A DNA stretch of 64,000 bases from Mesocentrotus franciscanus (GCA_037976565.1 CP137667.1:31424459-31488458); one strand, 5' to 3'; numbered from the stretch's first letter, positions 21,400-32,958 are shown. Notes: generated by a model not told the origin, from the sequence alone. A program made the numbers and translations.

Positions 21400-24300
21400 C
21401 ATCTAGGTCTACATAGAAATATATAAAGAACAGAGCAATATCATCAGTAGAAAACAATACAATACAAAGCAAAGCAAAGACACCACTAGACTATATAAGA
21501 TATGAGAAGAACGATTGCAGGAGTTGGAACGGGAAGCCTGAATACACTCAAAACACATTCTTCCAGATCTCGGGTAATTAAAATAAAGCCTATAGGTAGT
21601 AGGTCTATAATTATAAAATGAAATAGTCTACATGTATGATGTAGATCTACACAAAACAAATTACGATTTATGAGAATGATTGGTCAACAAAAAAGAGCAA
21701 ATAGCCTTATAGAAGGTTGACAAATATGTTAGTTTAAAGAAAGATATATCCCCATACTTACCAGGTGGTAATTTTCTGTGTCAACATCGAGGTTTTGGAA
21801 ACAACTCGTTCGACCACATGCACAAGCTGGTGTGTATGTAGAGTCTATTGGGTAGTGGGAAGAAAGAAATACATTACGTGTAACGCAATGAAGCGGTACT
21901 GTGCGGATCAGATCGGTGCGAATGGTGGTTTTCTATTTCACGATAACTACAGCTTGGGCAGCTTGGATGATGGAAATCAAGATTCTACGTCAATAATGAG
22001 AAATTAGCTGAAAATACGACGCAATAACTGCGACATTGGAATTGTTCACCCCGTAATGCCACTATACTAGTGCTACTAGTAGCCTTCTAATAGTACAGTA
22101 CTGAGTAGTGAGTACTACTAGTACTTTATCTGTCTATGATGATCACGTCCACGCCTTATATATATCGCACGGGCGCGCGCGCTCTTATAATTACCTCATG
22201 GGGAATCCCCTCAAATTATATGCCAATATGCGGTTTGTAGCGTAGAACTAGAAATGAGTTGAATAGCTGAATGAGAACAAAATACACGTTTGTTGAAATC
22301 GCAGAGCTACCAAGTGTTACGCAATGTGCGTGACAGTCACGCATCCAGGACCAAAAAACGCTGTCACGCATGGCACCCACTTTTGTCACGCATCATCAGG
22401 GCCAAACTGGATTTTTGTCACGCATCAGGGCCAGACGGGAAAAAAAGGAGAGAAAAAAATAGTAATTAGTAAACTAACTAGGGTTTGTGTACGTACGTGT
22501 ACGTGCACGTAGCATACATACAGGCCGGCTATCACGTCGCTTCACGCGCGCGCGCGATTTCGAATATACGCTATACGTACGCTATATCCTCGCCCGCGCG
22601 CTCGCGCGCCGAGTCATGAAAATGTCAGGCATAGCTGATCTTTGAACTTGGCATCTCTGCAATCGAGTATCTGCGAGTTGTGGTCTTTGGTCACAATCCT
22701 AATAATTTGTTCACATCTGACTACCGGTTTTTATGTGCATTTTTTCCTAGTTTTCCTATATTCTTCATTATGTTGTAAATTGGAATTTTATGTGTTGTAA
22801 TTTAAATAGGAATAGTATGGTGGTGCAAAGGTGCCCCTCCCCTGCTTCTCCAGTCAATGACAAATCGTTTCCCTCCTTTTCGGGGTATCTCCAGAGTAGG
22901 CCTACCCCCTATAAGGCATTCACATTGAGTGATTTCAAGTACGGTTTCCCTCCGTTTGTTGTTGGTGTTGTTGGGTCTTTTGAAGATACTATGTCCCTTT
23001 TGCAGCCAACATCAAATTCTGTAGAACTTTGCAGGAATTATGAATATGTCATGTATGTCCTATCTGTGAAATTTAAACGTTAGCAGTGTCCTAATATTCA
23101 AATTATGCAAGGAAACCCGTTTACTTGCTAGACTTCACTGTCAGACACTATTGAGTGACTGACTGGCTTTTTCATCTTTGGTAATAACATACATAAAATG
23201 AGCTGTAAAGGGTACATGAGCATTTGTCTACATCAATAACCCACTTCTTGTAATGGCCAAAATTAAACTGATTGAATCTTTGCGCAGCATAAAACGTACG
23301 ACCATTCGGTACAATGGTCTGAAAAATCAGACTATTACTTACTGGCTCTATAGCTCCTAAGTCGATTCGACAACTAATAGTCGTTATTTTCCCACTTAAA
23401 GACATTTCCAAGCCCCCCCCTTTTTTTAGGGAAGTTCTAAATTAGTATTGTCTTTCAAATGCCGTTGGAATTTAACATTTTCATTTTTTGGCCTGCAAAT
23501 GGGACATAGTACATTTAATTAGGCTGCCCAATACGAACAGATTGTTTCCACCTGGCTACTGTTTTTCGATTCGAGTTATTCATCAATGATTAGATGGCGC
23601 TGTTTCTTTTTTGTCTGGCTCAAACATTGATTTAGTGAGTTTCACAGCTTCCGTTCAATCGATGTTGTGGGCAATAATTTAGGTGTCGAGTATTAATTAA
23701 GGTTAACTCTCGAGTGCTAAACTATAATTTTCCTTCTTTCCTCTCCGAGAGAGAGAAGGTGAACATGAAATGATATAAATACAAGCTAAAACGTTAGGCC
23801 TGTATATCATTTATTTAAAAAAAATATTTAAAAAAATACAATTTGCTCTTTACATCACCATGGAAAAGTTAGTTATAACTCACCCGCTACAATGAATGAG
23901 TGATATCTATCTGTGGCTTTTTTTAATTTTCAGCCTTGAAAACAACTTGTTCCTCTTTTTTGGGGGGGGGGTATATCTCTATTATTCATTTGGAGTACCT
24001 ATAGGGATTCTCATTGAACTCTTTTTTCTTTTGTGTTAGTGCTGGCATTTGTGAATCATGACTATAGCAGGCAGGCACGCCATTCTAGCGAAAATCATCT
24101 AACGACGATGGAAAACGTCATAAAAACTACCACCAAAAACAACAGCTAAGCTGTGTAAGAAATGCAAGGACATGTACATTTTGCATACTGTAGGATTAAA
24201 TGTGGGCAGACTTTGTTTAAAGTAAGTTGGTTTGTTAATTATGATTGTATTTTATTAAACATATTAGAATAATGCTGTATTTCCTATAAGCATAATACTG

Positions 24301-25260
24301 GTGAGAGTTTTGATGGCGAAAGTTTGATAAATCTTATTGAATCCTGTCTTACACTGTATCTGGGAACAATGCCCGCCGCCCGCCCCCCCCCCCCCCACAC
24401 ACACACTCAGTGTTATTTAGGGTACGCGTATGCATGTTCCCTCCCTTTGAAAGCACCGCCTATTTATTTTGTATGAAGGTTATGATATGAAGGTTATTGC
24501 AGTATACATGTTATTGTGTTAAATTAAACAAACACATATGATTCTGAGTTTTTCTGACAACTTTGATGAGAATAAGCCTCCCTTTATATGTCAGGTATAC
24601 ACTATACAGTTTAATAGTAAGAAATGCCTTTTGATGTTATTTCTAGGGCTGCGGTTAAAGCATCCCAGAGTGCATTGTGTTCATCTTGTAGGTGCGGTCG
24701 GTGCATGGTAGCACCCTTGTAGGCCTATTGTTTAGCGGTATGGATAGTATTGGCCGGTGAATAGAATTTCATGGACTTTTGTTGTTGTTGGTATCATAAC
24801 CATGATGTAATGATAGTTTTTTTCTTGGAATTTACTATGTTCTGTTGCTTCATGATTATATGTGAATGAATCAATACTATAGTTTGTACAATGGTTATAA
24901 GTTCATGATATTGGATAGAACAAGGAATAATCACTGCATTGTTTTAATTTTACTAAATGGGTTGATGAATGAGGTTCAGTTGCATGGTATTACAATTTCA
25001 GTTAATAAATATTTGTTTGTTGGTATCAATATCATCGTATCATTTAAGTAAGTTCACCATGATTAACAAAAGTTTGTATAACATTTTGTTATCACTGTAA
25101 CAGAGGCTGTTTATAACGAGAAATCAGCCGAAATTTAAACATTAGCTGCATTTACACTGCAACAAAAATTCGTCGATTCTTCTCACATTCCAGTATTTCG
25201 GCAAAAACGACTAAAAAACGAAATCGAAAAATTCACAAGTTTTACCTTTTTTTTTTTTTT
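21400..25260. other. Long gene-poor interval
   Basis: Small ORFs (21.8-22.0, 22.8-23.1, 23.2-23.4 and 24.9-25.05 kb) have no recognisable domain or splice context. The interval has TGTCACGCAT direct repeats at 22,335-22,430, an alternating CG stretch at 22,535-22,610 and poly-C runs at ~23,413 and ~24,383. I see nothing else supportable. Confidence 0.5.
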
Positions 25261-25289
25261 TTTTGGGGTGTTCAATATCCTAAAAGCCC

Positions 25290-25505
25290 AAAGTCTGATG
25301 TCAGACAAGGAATCAAAATATATAATTGTTATCGATAAAAAAAAAGTGGGTATCCAATCCCCGCAAAATTCTGATTATCATGAGGGGAAGGGGGCGTGGG
25401 TCTGGTGTCAGACAAGGAATCAAAATATACAAATTGTTATCGATAAAAAAGGGGGTATCCAATCCCCTCAAAATTCTGATTATCATGGGGGAGGGGCAGG
25501 GCCCT
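25290..25505. repeat. Tandem duplication, ~115-bp unit, two copies
   Basis: GTCAGACAAGGAATCAAAAT occurs at ~25,300 and ~25,417, each followed by TTGTTATCGATAAAAAA and AATTCTGATTATCATG. (TA)n and CTT-rich simple sequence follows at 25,535-25,620. Confidence 0.85.
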
Positions 25506-25734
25506 GGGAACGATTTTTTCACCGGGGGTGCTGAGATATATATATACGTATATATATATATATATATATTCTTCTTCAGCTTCCTCTTTTTCTTCTCCTT
25601 CTTTCTTTCTTTTTCTAAGTCATTATGTCAAGGTGCATTTTCCCGTCTGGTTCTAATATGTTCGTCTGAGTGATTGATCTTTGTGAAGATTAAATAGCAG
25701 GGGTGGATCTAGCTTTTTGCTAAGTGGGGGTTGA

Positions 25735-25871
25735 CCAGGTGACGATGCGTCCACAAGCCGCGAAGCGGCGAGCCGATTTTTTTTTTTGTTGCTATTGTGA
25801 ACCCCCGTAAGACGTTTTCCTGGCATCTACTAACACAATGGAGACCATAAAAAGCAGGGCATGATAACAGT
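25735..25871. repeat. First, interrupted unit of the GATGACGATGC tandem repeat
   Basis: Related to the units at 27,480-27,905: it shares CGATGCGTCCACAAGCCGCG, the AACCCCCGTAAG segment and TCTACTAACACAATGGAGAC. It is separated from the other units by the hAT element inserted at its end. Confidence 0.8.
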
Positions 25872-27466
25872 CAGGGGTGTCGATTTGTATCCGTGGTTGG
25901 GGATGATAGGTGCCAAAAGCACTATTTTGAGCACTATTTTTTTTCAAAAACTATAACCAGTCTTAGAAGGTGCATTATTATTGGAAGGGTGTTATAAACA
26001 AAAAGTCCCAAATTTCATTCAATCTGTTTTGTTTCTTGTTTTTCTTTTCACTTTCCTTTTAAGCCCTGTCAATAATGTAACATTGATTATTTACTCGATT
26101 TTAATTAGTTTTTGAAGAACTCCTAGGTGAAAGAAATCATAACTATTCTTGAATATTATTACTTGTTTTAGAACATGTTGGGCCTGTCTCACATTGCCTT
26201 CCATCATTCCATGGCAATTTTCCATGTTTCTTTCAGCTTATTTCTCACTTCTTTTCCATCCACTCAACTAATTCCTGATCATGCATTAACCTCATACCTA
26301 CCATCACCCATGCCTAAGCTTTTTAGGGAGGGGATCCCGTAAAGTAATTTTGACATTGTAAGAAATAAACATGAGCAATATTTCATTGTAGGTTACTTTA
26401 AAGTCAACCTCTTTTTCATCGCCCATTCACATCAGTTCCCTGAAAGAAATGCTGGAATATATATGTCCCTCTTTCTCTTGTCTTTCTTCCTTTTCTCTTC
26501 CCCTTCCTTTTTCTTCTGCCCGTTTCTTCCCCTTTCCCTTTTTCCCAGGTAGCAAGCCCATATGGGGATGATCTGGGTCACTTGTGCCATCTGGGCTATT
26601 AAATGGAACCCATATATGTATCCCATATGGGGCCAATATTTAGTAACCCATATGGGATCTATCTGAGCCAGCCCTTATGGGTTCCAGATGGGAATGAGCT
26701 GGGCGTACACATATTGGTAGAATATGAATATGCCCATATGGGTAACACATGGGGAAAATCTGGGTTAACCCACATGGGATATATCTGGGTTAACCAATAT
26801 GGGTACCAGATGGGATTAAGCTGGGCATACCCATTTGGGCCCAGTTTGGTATGGGTCCCATCTGGGTCCCATCTGTCTTATATGGGTCCCATATGCTTCT
26901 TGGGTGCAGATGCCTTAGGGCCCCAGATGGTTTTCCATATGGGGCCCATGTTTCAAAGAATATGGGATCCATGTGGGTCCCACATGGGCTTGCTACCTGG
27001 GTTATTATCCTCTCTGTCTCTCATTATCTCTCTCTCCCACTCTCTACTTCTTTTTTGCACTTTTGCGCTTCGCGCTTAACATTTAGCTCGTTGCTTTTTA
27101 ACGCTGCGGCTTTGCATTTGGCGCACTGCATTTCTATGATGCTGTTGATTGAATAAATTGAATAAATTCATCAATTCCTGATGAAGCCGTATGAGCGAGA
27201 ATTCAATTTATTCTTGTCTCATATACGGTTGTCTCATTTACTTCGTTTTCTATTTATATATGTATGTATTATGAAAATGAGATAGCAAAATGTGTATATT
27301 GATGGTCATCTTGCGAGTAATAACCATTAACTATCGGGCTCTCATCGTTAATTTTCTCTTCATTTTTTTGTTTTTGATGGTGAATTATTGGGGGATGATT
27401 GTACAGGCCATCCCCCACCTGAAATATTGGGGGATATATCCCCCATCCCCGTGATCGACACCCCTG
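25872..27466. mobile_element. hAT-type DNA transposon (non-autonomous) with 8-bp TSD
   Basis: The 1,595-bp element has terminal inverted repeats CAGGGGTGTCGAT and ATCGACACCCCTG. It is flanked by a perfect 8-bp duplication, ATAACAGT (25,864-25,871 and 27,467-27,474). CAGGGGTG-type ends with an 8-bp target duplication are diagnostic of the hAT superfamily. No transposase ORF is present. A second element (26,544-27,001) sits inside. The pre-insertion target can be read in the neighbouring tandem units. Confidence 0.92.
26544..27001. mobile_element. Non-autonomous element packed with CCCATATGGG-type words
   Basis: The ends CCCAGGTAGCAAGCCCAT and ATGGGCTTGCTACCTGGG are terminal inverted repeats. 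The 458-bp body is a dense array of ATATGGG / ATCTGGG and complements (CATATG palindromes). The flanks read TT on both sides, compatible with a 2-bp target duplication, though the left flank is a T run. Reading frames rich in Trp, Met and Gly over it are artefacts. Confidence 0.8.
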
Positions 27467-27479
27467 ATAACAGTTTAAA

Positions 27480-27905
27480 CAGTTTGACCCAATGACGATG
27501 CGACGATGCGGAGCATCGTCCACGAGCCGCGTGGCGCGTAGCGACTAGGCGATTCTTTTTTTTTTGTTATTTTGAACCCCCGTAAGTGATGTTTTCCTGG
27601 CATCTACTAACACAATGGAGACCATATAAAGCAGTGCATTATAAAGTCTTTTTAAATCAAGTAACACCAATGACGATGCGGAGCATCGTCCACGAGCCGC
27701 TTAGCGGCAAGGCGATTTTGGGGGGCTATTTTGAACCCCCGTAAGTGATGTTTTCCTGGCATCTACTAACACAATGGAGACCATAAAAAGCAGTGCATGA
27801 TAACGTCTTTTTAAATCAAGTAACAGTTTAAACAGTTTGACCCGATGACGATGCCGAGCATCGTCCACGAGCCGCGTAGCGGCTAGGCGATTTTTTGTTG
27901 TTGCT
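27480..27905. repeat. Tandem repeat, ~176-bp unit, with two hairpins per unit
   Basis: GACGATGC-GGA-GCATCGTC (8-bp stem) and AGCCGC-GTA-GCGGCT (6-bp stem) recur together at about 27,493, 27,671 and 27,846. They are followed by AACCCCCGTAAGTGATG and GGCATCTACTAACACAATGG. The last unit is truncated after its hairpins. Confidence 0.9.
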
Positions 27906-29078
27906 ATTTTGGTCTTCGCCACTAAATAATAATCATCTGTCTGCGCGGCAGGGTATTATGAGGCTGAGCCTGAACAACGTTTGTAACAATATAGTTTATC
28001 AGGTTCTCAATTCTCAAATGTTCAGAAAGATACATTTTACTTCAGCGATGTTTCAATGTGAAGGTGTCTATCTTTCCATTCAAACAACACTGCATAATTT
28101 ATTTATAATACCACAAAATGTATAAGATGTTACGTCATAGATTGATGCACATTATTTTGATTATTCAAACTCAATTGCTCATGGCATGAATCTTAGAGAG
28201 TAAAGAGTTTGCAAGAGAGTAAGAAAGTGGATGCATCTTTCCCATATCTTACTACTGAGTTGACTTATTGGCCTTTTATTACATCTTGTATTCTTGTAGG
28301 CATTTAATCATCTTCGAGCATTCATTTACAGACCAGCAATGATATGAAATGTAGTTTAGTTCTGGAGAAAAAAATATTCATTTAGATGTTAGTAAGTTCA
28401 TAATATCAACTTTTTGGTCCCACTGCTTGGAATAATTTTCCACTGGATATTCCTTCATGCCCTTCAGTTGGATCTTACAAGAGAAAATCAAAGACGAAAT
28501 ACAGTCTGTGTATTAATTTAAAACATGGTACAAGCAGAAAAAATATATATACATGATATGAACTTTCACAAGGCTTTGCTCAAAATGCAAGTATGTGTAT
28601 TTGGCATCATGTTAAACTGGAATGATTACTATTGATGTTGCTCCTTGAATTTAAATCATATTAATTTGATTTTGTAAATGAGTTCTGTCTCGTTTTGCGT
28701 GACGAGGCGAAGTTATGTTTATGCCAATCTTTGAATTCATCGAAGAAATCGTCCTGAAGGTTTCAACAGTGAAAACTATGTACTGAAAAGTTAATACATG
28801 TAATTTGTGAGGAAAAATAATGAAATAGATAAGCGTATCAGTTAACATAATATTTATGACTTAGTAGCACCTGACATGTACAAACAAATACTAAAACATG
28901 CTTCGGTTATGTCATTATATTCCTCACAATTAACCTTTTTTGTGGTAACAATACTGTTTCATTGTGTGAAACCTTCATGAAGATTAATACGGTGAATACA
29001 AAAAGTTAATAAACAATTTATTCTCTTCGAAAGAGTGTAGGTAACGAATAACCCACAAATTATGCATCATTATACCGG
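27906..29078. other. Intergenic, no gene recognised
   Basis: AT-rich sequence. The ORFs at 27.9-28.1 and 28.65-28.85 kb carry no recognisable domain and no repeat boundaries are clear. Confidence 0.5.
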
Positions 29079-29506
29079 CTGGCCCACACACAAAAAAAAA
29101 AACGAACACTCGATACAGTCGATTTTTCAGGACTTAGCTCTAATCATCTTTTTTTACCAATTCACCTTGCTGCATAGAACACCTTTTCCCCATTATAATA
29201 ACACCAAGATCATTAAATTTAGTTCAGAACTTTTTATTTTATGAGTAATTTCTAATGGACTGTCATTTTCGGAATTTGCCCGATTTCCAGAGTTTCGAAG
29301 CACGATGACAAATCAATGGCAAATCTCGAAAATGACAGTCCATAATAAATTACTCGTAAAATAAAAAGTTTTCAACCAAATGTAGTGATCTTGGTGTTGA
29401 AAAGGTGTTGAAATATTGTTCTATCTAGCAAGGTGAAAAAAGATAACTGTTGATCAGAGCAAAGTCCTAAACAGTCAACTACATGTATTCCGATTTTGGG
29501 GGCCAG
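29079..29506. mobile_element. Long fold-back (MITE-like) element abutting the Polinton
   Basis: The left arm from CTGGCCC (29,079) to about 29,275 pairs imperfectly with the right arm from about 29,313 to GGGCCAG (29,506). The arms share TGGACTGTCATTTTCG, AACTTTTTATTTTA and CACCTTGCT. The ~37-bp loop is at 29,276-29,312. The right end overlaps the first two bases of the Polinton terminus. Confidence 0.8.
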
Positions 29507-30024
29507 TAGTATGTATGTACGTATAGTCCCAAAACTTATAGTCCCAAAACCTATAGTCCCAAAATAGTCCCAAAACATATAGTCCCAAAATAGGGATCGA
29601 TAAAATTGTATCCATGAATATGGACGATGAAATATAAAGTATGGATCGATGAGATGAAAGAGGGGGGTCGATAGAGATGGATCGAGGAAAATAGAAAATA
29701 GTAAATGAATAACGAGGAGGTTAATTGTAGGCTTGCATGACGTCACGCAGTGACGTAGTGTACGACGAGGGGTTGTCTCGTGTTTTACAGTGGGGTGGAA
29801 CCTGGGAAGGCATGACGCAAGGGTGGAAGGGCATGTAGAGACGCGTACGGTATGACGCAAGGGTGGAAGGGCATGTAGAGACGCGTACGGGATAAACATG
29901 ATGTCATAGTCTGAATAAAAGAGAACGCATCATCCATTAAATATAGAAACCAAACGTCACGGTACCGAAATAGGCACGCTAAAAAATGTATAAAATACCG
30001 CGGACGTGTCCAAAAGAAATAGTA
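29505..30024 (+). repeat. Polinton left terminal inverted repeat
   Basis: Pairs with 59,143-59,670. The outer end holds ~5 tandem copies of a 12-15-bp TATAGTCCCAAAAC unit. Inside is a direct duplication, TGACGCAAGGGTGGAAGGGC, near 29,812 and 29,851. The inner limit is where the match to the other end stops, after GTCCAAAAGAAATAGTA. Confidence 0.92.
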
Positions 30025-30270
30025 ATCGGACACGTTCCAAACGAAATAGTATTATACAGTTCATCTTACAACACCGTCAGCAACATGTACAGTTACTACA
30101 GCCACAGTACAAAGACCAATACCGAAGATATGGAAGGTGTTCCTGATCGTGAGAATGAACACACGGAATTTTCATCGTCCGAACCCTTATTCATAGACGA
30201 CGGCAAATCAAATCTATACAGCCAGGAAAATCAGCCAACCAAGGCAGACACGTGGGAGAGAAAATCATGA
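29986..30270 (+). pseudogene. Possible N-terminal part of the PC4-like Polinton gene
   Basis: An open frame starts inside the terminal repeat and ends where the PC4-domain frame begins. It is Ser/Tyr/Asn-rich and acidic in its second half (EDMEGVPDRENEHTEFSS). An acidic or Ser-rich tail next to a PC4 fold is common in PC4/Sub1 proteins, so this may be the same gene, with a frameshift near 30,250-30,270. I cannot exclude that it is a separate small gene or chance frame. Confidence 0.4.
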
Positions 30271-30574
30271 AGGGGCGTCAGGCGGACAGCCACGAGAAGG
30301 GCGTAGACAGTGCTGCTACAGGCGTGACATCCAACGACGTGAAAGCCACAACCGTTGCCAAGTTTCCGATCTGTATGAAGGATGACCGAGCCAAGTACGT
30401 CTCCGTGCGAAAATTCAGAGGTCAAGTCTACGTCGACGTCCGAGATTACTACGAGTCAAATGGACAGTACTTTCCGACAAAAAGGGTATCACGTTATCGG
30501 CGAAGGAATTCAAAGCAATCCTGATGATTTCTAAAAACGTCAACCGAGCCATCTACAGCGGAGAAAACCCTTAG
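30252..30574 (+). pseudogene. PC4/Sub1-like ssDNA-binding protein, one frameshift
   Basis: The frame 30,252-30,524 contains a PC4 (transcription coactivator p15) fold signature: KFPICMKDDRAKYVSVRKF, then GQVYVDVRDYYESNGQYFPT. The family consensus is a basic beta-sheet binding single-stranded or melted DNA, with the VDIREYY-like motif. A one-base slip in the A-run at ~30,478-30,484 shifts the frame. The C-terminal helix of the fold lies in the next frame, ending at a stop at 30,572-30,574. It is the gene nearest the left terminus. An ssDNA-binding role in replication or late transcription of the element is an inference from the family. Confidence 0.75.
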
Positions 30575-30865
30575 TAGCATCGAGACAAAAACCTTGGATA
30601 TGTAACGGCATGAATATGATTTGAAAAATGATAATAAAGTTGTCACCCTTTACAGTAAAATCCAGCGTGTTTATTCTACTTTGTTGCGTTTGTCGTCTTG
30701 ACGTCAAGGGTAGTGAACCTGTAAGAGACAAAAGGCGAGAGAGAGCGAGAGAGAGAGAGAGAGATTGACGTTTGATTGTTTGTGACGTGCGTAAGATTAA
30801 AAGTGTGTAAACCATTGAGGGAATAGATGAAGAAATAGAGAGAGAGAGAGAATGCATGAGATTAA
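30575..30865. other. Polinton non-coding stretch with GA runs
   Basis: Downstream of the PC4-like gene. An AATAAAG signal-like sequence at ~30,632 may serve as its polyadenylation signal. GAGAGAGA runs occupy 30,732-30,765 and 30,836-30,852. Confidence 0.5.
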
Positions 30866-31776
30866 AACTTTTGCTAAGAGGGGTTACGCTAGTACCTTCC
30901 AGAAGAGGAGGATTATAAGACAAAGACTTTTGTTCAGGTATTAACGGATAAGGTTGAAAAAAGTGAAGTGCAATTACGGCGACTTGTTCAGGTATTAACG
31001 GATAGGGTTGAAAAAAGTGAAATGCAATGACGGCGATCCGTGACAGGTGTCAGGTTCACGCCCAACTTCTAGGGGTCGTCTTTGTTTTGTCCACCCGCTT
31101 TGTACATGTATTAGTAAGATAAACCCTTCCTCATACGCGTTGTTATAATTAAAACTTTTTCTAAGAGGGGGTTACGCTAGTACCTTCCAGAAGAGGAGGA
31201 TTATAGGACAAAGACTTTTGTTCCGGTATTAACGGATAAGGTTGAAAAAAAAAAAAAGTGAAATGCAATTACGGCGATTGTGTCAGTTTCACGTCCAACT
31301 TCTAGGGGTCGTCTTTGTTTTGTCCACCCGCTTTGTACATGTATTAGTAAGATAAACCCTTACTCATACGCGTTGTTATAATTAAAACTTTTTCTAAGAG
31401 GGGGTTACGCTAGTACCTTCCAGAAGAGGAGGATTATAGGACAAAGACTTTTGTTCCGGTATTAACGGATAAGGTTGAAAAAAAAAAAAAAAAGTGAAAT
31501 GCAATTACGGCGATTGTGTCAGTTTCACGTCCAACTTCTAGGGTCGTCTTTGTTTTGTCCACCCGCTTTGTACATGTATTAGTAAGATAAACCCTTACTC
31601 ATACGCGTTGTTATAATTAAAACTTTTTCTAAGAGGGGGTTACGCTAGTACCTTCCAGAAGAGGAGGATTATAGGACAAAGACTTTTGTTCAGGTATTAA
31701 CGGATAAGGTTGAAAAAAGTGAAATGCAATTACGGCGATTGTGTCAGGTTCACGTACAACTTCTAGGGGTTGTATC
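30866..31776. repeat. Polinton internal tandem repeat, ~235-bp unit, four copies
   Basis: Units start AGAGGGGGTTACGCTAGTAC at about 30,880, 31,164, 31,400 and 31,634. They include GTATTAACGGATAAGGTTGA and CACCCGCTTTGTACATG. The first unit carries an extra ~52-bp internal duplication. Poly-A runs inside differ in length between units. The last unit is cut by the 11.36-kb insertion. Confidence 0.9.
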
Positions 31777-31789
31777 CCCTGATAGCAGA

Positions 31790-32138
31790 GCGACGTCTTA
31801 AAGAAGTCATATTTACGTCTTGTACTACGTCTTTAAGACGACATAACATGACGTAAAAAAGACGTAAACTTGCACCCGCGTACGTCGTCTTCAGGACGAC
31901 ATATTTTGACGTGATTTTTACGTCTTATTCGTCAAAGAAAGACGTCTTTAAGACGTCAACTTGTACCATAGGAAGACGTCATATGGACGTCATATTTACG
32001 TCTTTAGTTAAAGAAAGACGTCTTTAAGACGACATAACTTTACGTCAAAAAGACGTAAACTTGCACCCGCGTACGTCGTCGTGAGGACGTCATATTTTGA
32101 CGTGATTTTTACGTCTTATTAGTTAAAGATAGACGTCT
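31790..32138. repeat. Left GACGTC array, first part
   Basis: About 150-bp repeats of AGACGTCTTTAAGACGACAT, CTTGCACCCGCGTACGTCGT and ATTTTGACGTGATTTTTACG. It resumes after the TTAA element at 33,918, which shows that the element split an older continuous array. Confidence 0.85.
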
Positions 32139-32636
32139 TTAAAGTAGAAACGGATTCAAATACAATATTATATTAATGAAAAGCTTATGACCTAAAGAAA
32201 ATGAAAAGTGCCATATCTTTTCCCTAAAAACACATATGTGACCACAATCAGACATTTAACTTTGAATCTTGGCATCCCCCTAATAAACAAAACCGAAATC
32301 ATACACATTGGGCGGTTTCGGTGATGACGTAGGCGATTGGGGTCAGATTGGGGTGATTACTTCCGCATTCACACAACACCGTACGTATCACACACGCTAG
32401 ACGGTCGACAGCAGCCATACTCTCATCAATTTTAATTATTTATCATCCATTCAAATGAGTGAAGTTAGGCCAGTTAGTAACTTGATGTACAATATTCATC
32501 GTCTGAATCCAGTGACGATGATAGTGATGGCATCGATGGGCCAGTTGGAACAATTACATAATACCCTACCACGGTTTTACGGCCGGGGCAGAATTAGAAC
32601 CAACAGTCTGACAAAGGGGACTTTTAGATTGCACGA

Positions 32637-32741
32637 ACGTGGACTGCCACATGGACGTCCTTTTAAGGCACTGCCGGGCACTGCCAGTGCCTTAAAAGGA
32701 AGTCACATTGCCTTAAAAGGATGTCCATGTGGCAGTCCACG
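32637..32741. repeat. Long imperfect palindrome inside the TTAA element
   Basis: CGTGGACTGCCACATGGACG at the left is complemented at the right by GTCCATGTGGCAGTCCACG. Three copies of CCTTAAAAGG-like sequence and a GGCACTGCC repeat lie between. It may be a further insertion or a regulatory fold. Confidence 0.8.
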
Positions 32742-32778
32742 TTCTCCAACTACCAACGACCATCGACCAACATTAGTC

Positions 32779-32958
32779 TAAGCACAAAGCTATTTTTTCT
32801 TTTGTATTTTTAGCACGAGACATTCCACTATTATAAGCACAAAACTATTATTTTTCTTTTTATTTTTAGAACGAGACATCACTTGTTGATTAAAAAGCAC
32901 AAATTATTTTTTTCTTTTGTATTTTCAGAACGAGACATCAGTCTTGTCGATTAAAATA
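32779..32958. repeat. Three ~60-bp tandem units (AGCACAAA ... ACGAGACAT)
   Basis: AGCACAAA, TTTTTCTTTT and ACGAGACAT recur three times at ~55-60-bp spacing within the TTAA element. Confidence 0.75.

Noticed and set aside
26603..27156. ORFs rich in Met-Gly-Pro-Ile-Trp
   Set aside because: They are translations of CCATATGGG word repeats in the 26,544-27,001 element.
29372..30033. ORFs on the minus strand across the left terminal repeat, and equivalents at 59,136-59,677
   Set aside because: They translate terminal inverted repeat sequence, including tandem TTTTGGGACTATA units; repeats of FGTI-type residues show they are not proteins.
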